A DNA stretch of 5,936 bases. Source: Mariprofundaceae bacterium (lineage in GTDB: Bacteria > Pseudomonadota > Zetaproteobacteria > Mariprofundales > Mariprofundaceae). The DNA lies in assembly GCA_027035825.1 (NCBI GenBank), contig JALVTX010000219.1, positions 1 through 5,936 of the forward strand, given 5' to 3'. The notes under the pieces are model-generated. The model was not told the DNA's origin and did no database searches. It was given only the letters and a program-made list of their open reading frames with translations. Shown here one piece after another: positions 1 through 5,902 of this stretch. Within the stretch, counting starts at the first letter, position 1. The number at the start of each line of letters is the position of its first letter. Position numbers and translations under genes: made by a program.

Positions 1-96
1 GAGGCGCGGCGTTGCGCCCATTTCCGCCACCGCCACGTCCACGCCGTCGCAGGACGTGCCGGACATGATGCCCATGAGGATGGGAGCGGCGTTCAT
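1..96 (-). CDS. anmK: Anhydro-N-acetylmuramic acid kinase, N-terminal fragment (runs off the window)
   Basis: The reverse strand reads MNAAPILMGIMSGTSCDGVD and continues VAVAEMGATPRL to the window edge: 32 codons with no stop. The segment GIMSGTSxDGVDVA is the N-terminal nucleotide-binding signature of AnmK, the cytoplasmic kinase that phosphorylates 1,6-anhydro-N-acetylmuramic acid to MurNAc-6-phosphate in peptidoglycan recycling. Codon 16 is Cys where the E. coli enzyme has Leu; this is probably a tolerated variant. The ATG at 96-94 is preferred, but no strong Shine-Dalgarno precedes it, and Met8 (75-73) or Met11 would also leave the signature close to the N terminus. The gene is divergent from tyrS, an arrangement known in several proteobacteria, which supports the call. 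The rest of the protein lies outside the window, so intactness cannot be judged. Confidence 0.88.
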   Translation of the reverse strand, partial: MNAAPILMGIMSGTSCDGVDVAVAEMGATPRL

Positions 97-162
97 CAGG
101 CAAGGATAGTGCGGAATGCCGGCTATCGGTAGAGTGCGCGCCCATCGGAACGAGGTGACGGC
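97..162. promoter_or_regulatory. Divergent anmK / tyrS intergenic region
   Basis: These 66 bp must hold both leaders and at least one promoter for two divergent genes. I see no convincing -35/-10 pair. The only clear element is GAGGTGA at 152-158, a good anti-SD match placed to start tyrS at the ATG of 163. No T-box-like leader or attenuator fits in this length, so tyrS is probably not controlled by a tRNA-sensing leader here. Promoter placement is unresolved. Confidence 0.5.
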
Positions 163-1350
163 ATGGACGTGGAACAACAGTTGGCGCTGCTTTCGCGCGG
201 CGCGGTGGAGATTCTTCCCGAGGGCGGGCTGGAGAAGAAGCTGAAGCAGGCGCGGGACGAGGGGCGGCCGCTGCGCGTGAAGGCCGGCTTCGACCCGACC
301 GCGCCGGACTTGCACCTGGGGCACACGGTGCTGCTGGAGAAGCTGCGCCAGTTCCAGGTCTGCGGTCATCAGGTGGTGTTCCTGATTGGCGATTTCACCG
401 GCATGATCGGCGACCCCACCGGCAAGAACGAGACGCGGCCGCCGCTGACGCACGAGGAGGTGCTGGTCAACGCCGAGACCTACAAGGAGCAGGTGTTCAA
501 GATCCTCGACCCGGCCCGGACCGAGGTGCGCTTCAATTCCGAGTGGCTGAACCAGCTCACGGCGGCCGACCTGATTCGCATCGCGGCCAAGGCCACCGTG
601 GCGCGGATGCTGGAGCGCGATGATTTCGAGAAGCGCTACAAGGGCGGCCAGCCCATCGCCATTCACGAGTTCCTGTACCCGCTGATCCAGGGCTACGACT
701 CGGTGGCGCTGGATGCCGACGTCGAGCTCGGCGGCAACGACCAGAAGTTCAACCTGCTCATGGGCCGCCAGCTCCAGGAGGCGTATGGCAAGCCGCCGCA
801 GGTGATTCTCACCATGCCCCTGCTCGAAGGGCTGGACGGCGTGAACAAGATGAGCAAGTCGCTGGGCAACTACGTGGGCGTGGCGGAAGCGCCGAACGAG
901 CAGTTCGGCAAGCTGATGAGCATTTCCGACGAGCTGATGCTGCGCTACTACGAACTGCTCACGGACGCGGACATGGACGAGGTGCGCGCGATGCACCCGA
1001 TGGAGGCCAAGAAGCGGCTGGCGGCGATGATCGTGGATCGTTTCCACGGCGCGGGCGCGGGCGAGCAGGCCCGGCAGTCGTTCGAGGCGCAGTTCTCGCG
1101 CGGCCAGTTGCCGGAGGACATTCCCGAGGCCGAGATGGCGGCCGGGGACGGCGGGCTGTGGATTGCGCGGGCGCTGACCGGCGCGGGGCTGACTGCCTCC
1201 AACGGCGAGGCCATTCGCCTGATCCGGCAGGGGGCGCTGTCCATCGACGGCGAGCGGGTGACGGACAAGGATCTGAAGCTGGCTCCCGGCGGGCCGTATC
1301 TCATCAAGCTGGGCAAGCGGAAGTATCTGCGGCTGAGCGTGAAAGGTTGA
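163..1350 (+). CDS. tyrS: Tyrosyl-tRNA synthetase, type 2 (TyrZ-like)
   Basis: This cytoplasmic class I aminoacyl-tRNA synthetase charges tRNA-Tyr with tyrosine using ATP. The 395-residue product has the HIGH signature as HLGH at 51-54 within FDPTAPDLHLGHTVLL, a GDFTGMIGDPTG segment at 76-87, the GYDS/GGNDQKFN active-site region at 177-197, and KMSKS at 229-233 (NKMSKSLGN). A C-terminal S4-like RNA-binding domain spans about 334-394 (ASNGEAIRLIRQGALSIDGE). The length and the LHLGHTVLL and GGxDQKFNLLMGR wording match the type 2 group seen in Pseudomonas and relatives rather than the longer E. coli type 1. The ATG at 163 is supported by GAGGTGA at 152-158. The S4 domain is complete and the stop is at 1348-1350. 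No terminator follows, so read-through into the SEC-C gene is likely. The enzyme looks intact. Confidence 0.97.
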   Translation: MDVEQQLALLSRGAVEILPEGGLEKKLKQARDEGRPLRVKAGFDPTAPDLHLGHTVLLEKLRQFQVCGHQVVFLIGDFTGMIGDPTGKNETRPPLTHEEVLVNAETYKEQVFKILDPARTEVRFNSEWLNQLTAADLIRIAAKATVARMLERDDFEKRYKGGQPIAIHEFLYPLIQGYDSVALDADVELGGNDQKFNLLMGRQLQEAYGKPPQVILTMPLLEGLDGVNKMSKSLGNYVGVAEAPNEQFGKLMSISDELMLRYYELLTDADMDEVRAMHPMEAKKRLAAMIVDRFHGAGAGEQARQSFEAQFSRGQLPEDIPEAEMAAGDGGLWIARALTGAGLTASNGEAIRLIRQGALSIDGERVTDKDLKLAPGGPYLIKLGKRKYLRLSVKG

Positions 1351-1423
1351 GTCGCTCGGAGCGCGCCCGCCCTTGCGCGCCTTGGCCGGCGCCGTCAGGC
1401 TTCCATGCCTCATTCAATCCCCC

Positions 1424-1428
1424 GGAGG
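1424..1428 (+). promoter_or_regulatory. Shine-Dalgarno that fixes the GTG start of the SEC-C gene
   Basis: A GGAGG lies 7 nt before the GTG at 1436-1438. The reading frame is open back to a TTG at 1373, but that codon has no comparable ribosome-binding site. Starting at 1436 places the zinc motif right at the N terminus, as is usual for SEC-C proteins that begin MxKxxRNDPCPCGSGKKYK. Confidence 0.85.
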
Positions 1429-1435
1429 CTTGCTC

Positions 1436-2143
<708 letters not shown>

Positions 2144-2152
2144 GGGTGGGTG

Positions 2153-3880
2153 ATGGCGAAGGCGGCGAAGCGGGCGACGAAGCGGATTTCCAATAACAAG
2201 AAGCGCAAGGTGCGAGAGCTGGCGGCGCGCGCCGGCGAGGCGCTGGCGCGCGGACGGCAGGATATCGCCGAGGGCATTTGCAGGGAGATGGCGCGCATCT
2301 GGCCCGATGCGCCGGATTTGCTGAATATCCAGGCCTTGCTGGCGGCGAACCGGGACGACCACGTGGAGGCCGAGCGTCTGATGGTGCGAGCCATCAACCT
2401 CGCGCCCAAACGCGTGGATTTGTATGAAAACCTTGGCACGCTGTACATGAATCGCCATGTTCCGGATGCGGCGGAGGAGGTGTTTCGCAAGGCGCTGGAA
2501 CTGGCTCCGCGGTCATTCACTTGCCGGCTGGGGCTGGCGGCCGCGCTCTGCCGGCAGGGAGGGGCCAAGGAAGCCCTGACCATCCTGAAGGATCTTCATG
2601 CGAGGCAGCCAGACAATGTCGAGGTGTTGCTTGTCCTGTTCGAGGCGCATGAGCAGATGGATGACTATGCGGCGGCGATGGCCGTCATCGAGCGCGCGGC
2701 GGCGTTGGCGCCAGACAATGCCAGGGTTCACGAATTGCGCGCGGCGGCCCTGATGCGTCAGGGCGATCTGGCGGAAGCGGAATCGGCGCTGCGAGTGGCG
2801 TTGCGCACGGCGGAAGGATTGGGCAAGGCGCGGGGATGGGGTCAGCTGGCATTGCTCAAGCGATTCTCCGCCAATGACGAGGATATGCCCGAAATGGAAC
2901 GGGCGTATAACGAGACCCCTCCGGATTCTCCCGCGCGCGTGTACATGGCCTTTGCCACGGCCAAGGCGCTGGAGGACGCGGGCCGCTACGACGAGGCCTT
3001 CGCGCGCTATGCCGAGGGCAACGATATCCGATGGAAACATTCGGAATACGACCTGGACGCCGAGCTGGCCCATCTGGAAGCGGTGATGGCGGCCTGGACG
3101 CCGGATGCATTCGCCAATGTCGGCGGGCTGGAGGATGAGCGGCCGGTGTTCATCGTGGGCATGCCGCGCTGCGGCTCCACGCTCACCGAGCAGATACTGG
3201 CCGCGCATCCCGCCACGGCCTCGCGCGGGGAGTGGAACGCCTTCGAGCATTCGCTTTTTCGCTTGCAGGAGCAATGGGGGGAGACGCTCACGCTGGAGAC
3301 GATGCTGGCCTGGACGCCGGAGCGCTGGGCCGAGGTGGGGCGCGCCTTCCTGGGGCGGCTGGACGAGGGGCCGCAAGGCGCGCGCATCACGGACAAGACG
3401 CTCATCAATTTCCGGCTGGTGGGCGAGATTCACCGCGCCTTGCCCAAGGCGCGCTTCATCCATGTGAAGCGCCATCCGCTGGACAACTGCCTGGGCATGT
3501 ATCGCGCCAATTTCGTGGGCGGCCAGTTTGATTATATCTACAGCCTGCGCGGCGTGGGCTACTTCTATCGCATGTATGCGCGCCTGATGCGGCATTGGGC
3601 CAGCATCCTGCCCGAGGGAACGATGCTGGAGGTGCGCTACGAGGATCTGGTGACGGACCCCGAGCGGGAGATCCGGCGCATGGTGGAGTTCCTGGGACTG
3701 CCGTGGGATGAGGCCTGCCTGGATTTCTCGCGGGCGCGCACCATCGTCCGCACGTCATCGGTGGCCCAAGTGCGCGACGGCATGCGAAAGGACTACATGC
3801 AGCGCTGGAAGCGCTACGAAAAGCATCTGGAACCGCTCAAGCGCATCCTGGCCGACGAACTGGCCGACTGGCCTTCGTAG
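2153..3880 (+). CDS. TPR-repeat sulfotransferase family protein
   Basis: A 575-residue cytoplasmic protein without signal peptide or membrane segment. After a basic N terminus (MAKAAKRATKRISNNKKRK), six tandem 34-residue TPR units run exactly in phase from residue 22 to 225, followed by a TPR-like unit at about 263-296. The C-terminal half is a PAPS-dependent sulfotransferase domain. FIVGMPRCGSTLTEQIL (333-349) is the 5'-phosphosulfate-binding loop, SRGEW (357-361) contains a candidate catalytic Glu360 by analogy with tyrosylprotein sulfotransferases, and FIHVKRHPLDNCLGMY (435-450) is the 3'-phosphate-binding motif. VRYEDLVTDP (494-503) and the C-terminal SSVAQVRDGM and RWKRYEKHL are also typical. 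The position usually held by Ser in the 3'-phosphate motif is Gly448. The ATG at 2153, 6 nt after GAGGG (2142-2146), is preferred over the GTG at 2150. The 9-bp gap after the SEC-C stop implies translational coupling. The acceptor (polysaccharide, lipid or protein) cannot be told. Confidence 0.9.
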   Translation: MAKAAKRATKRISNNKKRKVRELAARAGEALARGRQDIAEGICREMARIWPDAPDLLNIQALLAANRDDHVEAERLMVRAINLAPKRVDLYENLGTLYMNRHVPDAAEEVFRKALELAPRSFTCRLGLAAALCRQGGAKEALTILKDLHARQPDNVEVLLVLFEAHEQMDDYAAAMAVIERAAALAPDNARVHELRAAALMRQGDLAEAESALRVALRTAEGLGKARGWGQLALLKRFSANDEDMPEMERAYNETPPDSPARVYMAFATAKALEDAGRYDEAFARYAEGNDIRWKHSEYDLDAELAHLEAVMAAWTPDAFANVGGLEDERPVFIVGMPRCGSTLTEQILAAHPATASRGEWNAFEHSLFRLQEQWGETLTLETMLAWTPERWAEVGRAFLGRLDEGPQGARITDKTLINFRLVGEIHRALPKARFIHVKRHPLDNCLGMYRANFVGGQFDYIYSLRGVGYFYRMYARLMRHWASILPEGTMLEVRYEDLVTDPEREIRRMVEFLGLPWDEACLDFSRARTIVRTSSVAQVRDGMRKDYMQRWKRYEKHLEPLKRILADELADWPS

Positions 3881-3884
3881 CTTT

Positions 3885-3906
3885 GCAGGTCGGACTTCAG
3901 TCCGAC
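3885..3906 (+). repeat. REP-type palindrome, copy 1 (GCAG variant)
   Basis: Foot GCAG (3885-3888), a 7-bp stem GTCGGAC / GTCCGAC (3889-3895 and 3900-3906) and loop TTCA (3896-3899). The stem is perfect. It starts 4 nt after the sulfotransferase stop codon. The foot is GCAG instead of the GTAG seen in the other copies. A hairpin so close to the stop could protect the 3' end of the mRNA or weakly terminate, but no T-run follows. Confidence 0.8.
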
Positions 3907-3917
3907 TGGATAGGAAA

Positions 3918-3980
3918 CCACAAAGTCACAAAGATACCAAGAGGGATGCAGGGTTTCTTGGCCGCTTGAGGTCTCCGTGA
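3918..3980 (+). repeat. CACAAAG-rich intergenic repeat, copy A
   Basis: It begins CCACAAAGTCACAAAG (3918-3933) and continues ATACCAAG. It then has TTTCTTGG (3954-3961) and TCTCCGTG (3972-3979), both of which recur in copy B in the same order. About 8 extra bases separate these two blocks compared with copy B, and the closing arm has decayed. It lies 11 nt downstream of REP copy 1. No coding potential is apparent. Confidence 0.65.
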
Positions 3981-4001
3981 GGCAGGTGGGCATTCGGTGA
4001 T

Positions 4002-4023
4002 GTCACGCTGAAGTGTGACCTAC
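4002..4023 (-). repeat. REP-type palindrome, inverted copy
   Basis: Read on the minus strand: foot GTAG (4023-4020), stem GTCACAC (4019-4013), loop TTCA (4012-4009) and stem GCGTGAC (4008-4002). Six of seven stem positions pair, with one A-C mismatch. The stem sequence differs from the other copies, but the foot, loop and arm lengths are the same. It faces the next copy, with the GTAG feet 8 nt apart. Confidence 0.7.
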
Positions 4024-4031
4024 AACGCCCC

Positions 4032-4053
4032 GTAGGTCGGATTTCAATCCGAC
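4032..4053 (+). repeat. REP-type palindrome, copy 2 (forms a doublet with the inverted copy)
   Basis: Foot GTAG (4032-4035), perfect 7-bp stem GTCGGAT / ATCCGAC (4036-4042 and 4047-4053) and loop TTCA (4043-4046). With the inverted copy at 4002-4023 it forms a head-to-head pair separated by AACGCCCC, the layout of a BIME (two REPs in opposite orientation). Confidence 0.85.
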
Positions 4054-4060
4054 ATGAAAT

Positions 4061-4120
4061 GCCACAAAGGCACAAAGAAAAGGAATGAAGTTTCTTGGTG
4101 TCTCCGTGTCTTGGTGGTTT
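4061..4120 (+). repeat. CACAAAG-rich imperfect inverted repeat, copy B
   Basis: The left arm CCACAAAGGCACAAAGA (4062-4078) and the right arm TCTCCGTGTCTTGGTGG (4101-4117) pair at 13 of 17 positions around a 22-nt centre that includes TTTCTTGG (4091-4098). This is the most complete of the three copies. It starts 8 nt downstream of REP copy 2. It has the look of a dispersed non-coding repeat and lies upstream of the cytochrome-porin promoter region. Confidence 0.7.
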
Positions 4121-4140
4121 CTCTCTTTCCTGCCCAGCAT

Positions 4141-4159
4141 GTGTGTCATATTGACACAC
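4141..4159. promoter_or_regulatory. Perfect 19-bp palindrome, probable operator
   Basis: Arms GTGTGTCA (4141-4148) and TGACACAC (4152-4159) are exact reverse complements around a TAT centre. The size and symmetry suit a dimeric helix-turn-helix regulator; I cannot assign the family. Its right half overlaps TTGACA (4151-4156), a consensus -35 hexamer, though no good -10 follows at 16-18 nt. A transcription terminator is unlikely because no T-run follows. It lies 122 bp upstream of the cytochrome-porin start. Confidence 0.55.
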
Positions 4160-4181
4160 CGCACCCGTGGCGTGTTGACCC

Positions 4182-4197
4182 TGTGACGCGCGTCACG
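4182..4197. promoter_or_regulatory. CRP-family-like binding site
   Basis: TGTGA (4182-4186), six bases CGCGCG, then TCACG (4193-4197). This matches the TGTGA-N6-TCACA consensus of CRP/Vfr/Clp-type regulators at 9 of 10 defined positions, and the central 14 bp (4183-4196) are a perfect palindrome. A TTGACC (4175-4180, 5 of 6 to the -35 consensus) lies just before it, but the bases at the expected -10 (about 4197-4204) match poorly. Activation or repression cannot be decided without a mapped start site. Confidence 0.5.
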
Positions 4198-4281
4198 CAA
4201 TGTTCGCACACCTCCCGGAAGGAACCGCGCATGCGGGCACGGAGGGGAGGAATCCAAAACTCAACAAGAGGGTGCAACATT

Positions 4282-5634
4282 ATGAAGAAAGTAATCTTCT
4301 CTGCTGCGGCCTTCGGCATGGTTGCGGTGTCCGGCATGGCGCTGGCCCCGACCTCCGCCGAGGCCATCCCGGCATTCGCGCGTCAGACCGGCGCGGCTTG
4401 CTTGTCCTGCCATTTCCAGACCTTTCCGGCCCTGAAGGCCTTCGGTCGCGCGTTCAAGCGCAACTCCTTCACGGACGTCGGCGATGAGGCGCTGGTGGAG
4501 GACGACAATCTCTCCATCCCGGCCGTGCTGAACGCCACGGTGGTGATTCGTGGCGACTACACGAATAGCAAGTTCAGCGGCGTAAATGCAGGTAATCTTC
4601 TGCTTGCCCAGACCATTTCCGGTCTTCCCGCGAATGCTACGGCGCTCAATGCCAACACGAGTGTTGCGAGCTGGAACATCCCGTCCGAGACGCCGATCCT
4701 GATCGCTGGCCGTCTGGGCGCGAACACCGGCGCGTTTGTCGAGTTCGCCAATGGCGGCACCAATGGCGGCGGCGCGACGACTGGCCCGGCAGCCAGCCAG
4801 GGCGGCGTGATGTCCGTTGGTAACTGGCAGCTGCTGAACAGCTGGGACGTCGGCGACTTCAAGGTTGGCTTGGGCGCCCACAACTCCAGTTTCGGCGGCT
4901 CGGCCGTGTTCGAGACCTCGAACGTGTTCGGCCAGCACTCCGGCAAGCTGGGCGGCGGCAACCTTTCGGCTATCCAGAACATTGGCTTTGCCAATGCCAC
5001 GCTGGGCGTTGGCGCCTGGGTGGGCAACGACATGGGCGACATCCAGCTCGCGCTGATCGCGCCGAGCGGCGCGCAGGGCACCAACGTGGGCGGCAAGCTG
5101 GCCAAGCTGGTGCGCGGTCACCTGTTCCTGGACGCTGGCGGCTGGGACACGATGATTGGCTTCGGCTTCGTGACTGGCACGGCCGGCAAGCCGGCTACGA
5201 CGCCGGGCGGCGTTGGTGAGTTCAAGGCGGACCTGAAGTTCGTGGACTTCCAGGCCCAGGGCGAAGTGGGCGACATGTCCATCGGCGTGTATGCTGACTA
5301 TGCCATTGCCAAGGACAAGACCAATGGCGTTGCTGGTGTTGCCAACATGTACAATGTGGGTGCGGCCACGGGCGACAAGACGACGGGCTATTCTGCTCGT
5401 GTCGAGGTCAAGCCGCTGGAGAACGTGGGCGTGGGTATTGGCATTGGCAGCCTGAAGAATACTCACCAGGTTGGCAATCCGGACAAGGCCAGCTCCTTCC
5501 AGGTGGCCGCGTTCTACGAGGTGTATCAGAACCTGGAGCTGAATCTCATCTACAACAGCACGAAGTACACGCCGAGCGTGGGAACTTCGTGGAAGAAGAA
5601 CGACACGATTCTCGAGTTCGAGGGTCTGCTGTAA
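4282..5634 (+). CDS. Exported monoheme cytochrome c with porin-like barrel (Cyc2-like cytochrome-porin fusion)
   Basis: A 450-residue precursor. Residues 1-28 form a Sec signal peptide (MKK, a hydrophobic core, then SAEA before the predicted cut). The mature N terminus IPAFARQTGAACLSCHFQ carries one haem c motif, C40-L-S-C43-H44, followed by TFPALKAFGRAFKR, wording typical of cytochromes fused to outer-membrane barrels. From about residue 78 on, the sequence is Gly-rich, with alternating short strands and Asn/Gly turns (ILIAGRLGANTGAFVEF, FKVGLGAHNS, TLGVGAWVGND, MSIGVYADYAI, VGVGIGIGSL, LELNLIYNS), as in a 14-18 strand barrel. Such fusions, for example Cyc2 of iron oxidisers, pass electrons across the outer membrane; the substrate here is unknown. 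The protein ends LEFEGLL, not in the usual aromatic residue. ATG 4282 is chosen because AAGAGGG (4266-4272) lies 9 nt upstream and the signal peptide begins there. The gene is monocistronic. Confidence 0.8.
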   Translation: MKKVIFSAAAFGMVAVSGMALAPTSAEAIPAFARQTGAACLSCHFQTFPALKAFGRAFKRNSFTDVGDEALVEDDNLSIPAVLNATVVIRGDYTNSKFSGVNAGNLLLAQTISGLPANATALNANTSVASWNIPSETPILIAGRLGANTGAFVEFANGGTNGGGATTGPAASQGGVMSVGNWQLLNSWDVGDFKVGLGAHNSSFGGSAVFETSNVFGQHSGKLGGGNLSAIQNIGFANATLGVGAWVGNDMGDIQLALIAPSGAQGTNVGGKLAKLVRGHLFLDAGGWDTMIGFGFVTGTAGKPATTPGGVGEFKADLKFVDFQAQGEVGDMSIGVYADYAIAKDKTNGVAGVANMYNVGAATGDKTTGYSARVEVKPLENVGVGIGIGSLKNTHQVGNPDKASSFQVAAFYEVYQNLELNLIYNSTKYTPSVGTSWKKNDTILEFEGLL

Positions 5635-5636
5635 TC

Positions 5637-5650
5637 CATCCTTCGGGATG
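5637..5650 (+). other. UUCG-tetraloop hairpin in the 3' UTR
   Basis: CATCC (5637-5641), loop TTCG (5642-5645), GGATG (5646-5650). The C(UUCG)G tetraloop is exceptionally stable in RNA. It lies 2 nt after the stop codon and 6 nt before the terminator stem, so it probably caps the mRNA 3' end. Confidence 0.6.
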
Positions 5651-5656
5651 TTCGGG

Positions 5657-5685
5657 AAGGGCGGCCTTGGCCGCCCTTTCTTTTT
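5657..5685 (+). terminator. Rho-independent terminator of the cytochrome-porin gene
   Basis: A perfect 10-bp GC-rich stem AAGGGCGGCC / GGCCGCCCTT (5657-5666 and 5669-5678) around TT is followed by TCTTTTT (5679-5685). It begins 22 nt after the stop. It reads well only on the plus strand, since no T-run follows on the other side. Confidence 0.93.
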
Positions 5686-5701
5686 GCCGTTGGTTTGGCC
5701 T

Positions 5702-5723
5702 GTAGGTCGGGCTTCAGCCCGAC
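5702..5723 (+). repeat. REP-type palindrome, copy 3
   Basis: Foot GTAG (5702-5705), perfect stem GTCGGGC / GCCCGAC (5706-5712 and 5717-5723) and loop TTCA (5713-5716). It has the same foot, loop and outer five base pairs as copy 2; the inner pairs differ but still match each other. Confidence 0.85.
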
Positions 5724-5728
5724 GATAA

Positions 5729-5766
5729 GCCGCGAAGGGCGCAAAGGAACGCGAAGGTTTTTGGCG
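5729..5766 (+). repeat. CACAAAG-type repeat, copy C (GC-rich variant)
   Basis: GCCGCGAAGGGCGCAAAGGA starts 6 nt after REP copy 3. It lines up with copy B (GCCACAAAGGCACAAAGAAA), then both have GAAG, a T-run and TTGG. Most differences are A to G changes, so this copy belongs to a more GC-rich branch of the same element. I see no right arm, so it is probably truncated. Confidence 0.55.
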
Positions 5767-5811
5767 GATGTTGCGTGGCGACTCGTTGCGACCGTGGCGG
5801 TGAGGTGGCGG

Positions 5812-5838
5812 TGTCCTGGTTCAGACAGATGTGAGACA
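5812..5838 (+). mobile_element. Possible left end of an insertion sequence
   Basis: TGTC (5812-5815) followed by two AGACA motifs (5823-5827 and 5834-5838, 11 bp apart) just ahead of a new gene start. Ends that begin with TGT and carry repeated GACA/TGTC blocks occur in IS21-like and related elements. The other end and the transposase lie outside the window, so this is a weak call based on layout only. Confidence 0.25.
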
Positions 5839-5853
5839 TTGAGGGCAAGAGGG

Positions 5854-5901
5854 AGGGCCTCCATTCTTGGGGTTGAAAGACCACGAGAGAAAGGAGGCCC
5901 T
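5854..5901 (+). promoter_or_regulatory. Inverted repeat that would sequester a Shine-Dalgarno
   Basis: AGGGCCTCC (5854-5862) and GGAGGCCCT (5893-5901) are perfect 9-bp complements separated by 30 nt. The right arm contains the GGAGG of the ribosome-binding site AAGGAGG (5891-5897) for the ATG at 5903. In an mRNA starting upstream of 5854, the folded stem would mask this site. Confidence 0.5.
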
Positions 5902-5902
5902 G

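Noticed and set aside
1361..1380. GCGCGC / GCGCGC hairpin after tyrS as a terminator
   Set aside because: The arms are 6 bp of simple alternating GC and no T-run follows, so it is more likely a chance result of high GC.
1373..1435. TTG start for the SEC-C gene 21 codons upstream
   Set aside because: There is no Shine-Dalgarno for it, while GGAGG at 1424-1428 is ideally placed for the GTG at 1436.
2150..2152. GTG start for the TPR-sulfotransferase
   Set aside because: It lies only 3 nt after GAGGG. The adjacent ATG at 2153 has better spacing, and the difference is one residue.
3885..4120. CRISPR-like array from the repeated palindromes
   Set aside because: The copies are in mixed orientation and unevenly spaced, stems vary with compensation, and there are no unique spacers of constant length. 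REP fits better.
4054..4281. Upstream extension of the cytochrome-porin frame by 76 codons
   Set aside because: It would begin just after a REP hairpin, translate through a repeat and the operator region, and place the signal peptide internally. ATG 4282 has a ribosome-binding site.
4261..5466. 401-codon open frame on the minus strand opposite the cytochrome-porin gene
   Set aside because: The forward frame has a signal peptide, haem motif, ribosome-binding site and terminator. The reverse product is a low-complexity Ala/His/Arg shadow.
5794..5813. GTGGCGGTG direct repeat as a target-site duplication
   Set aside because: Both copies (5794-5802 and 5805-5813) lie on the same side of the proposed element end with only 2 nt between them, so they cannot flank an insertion. 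It is more likely a short slippage repeat.
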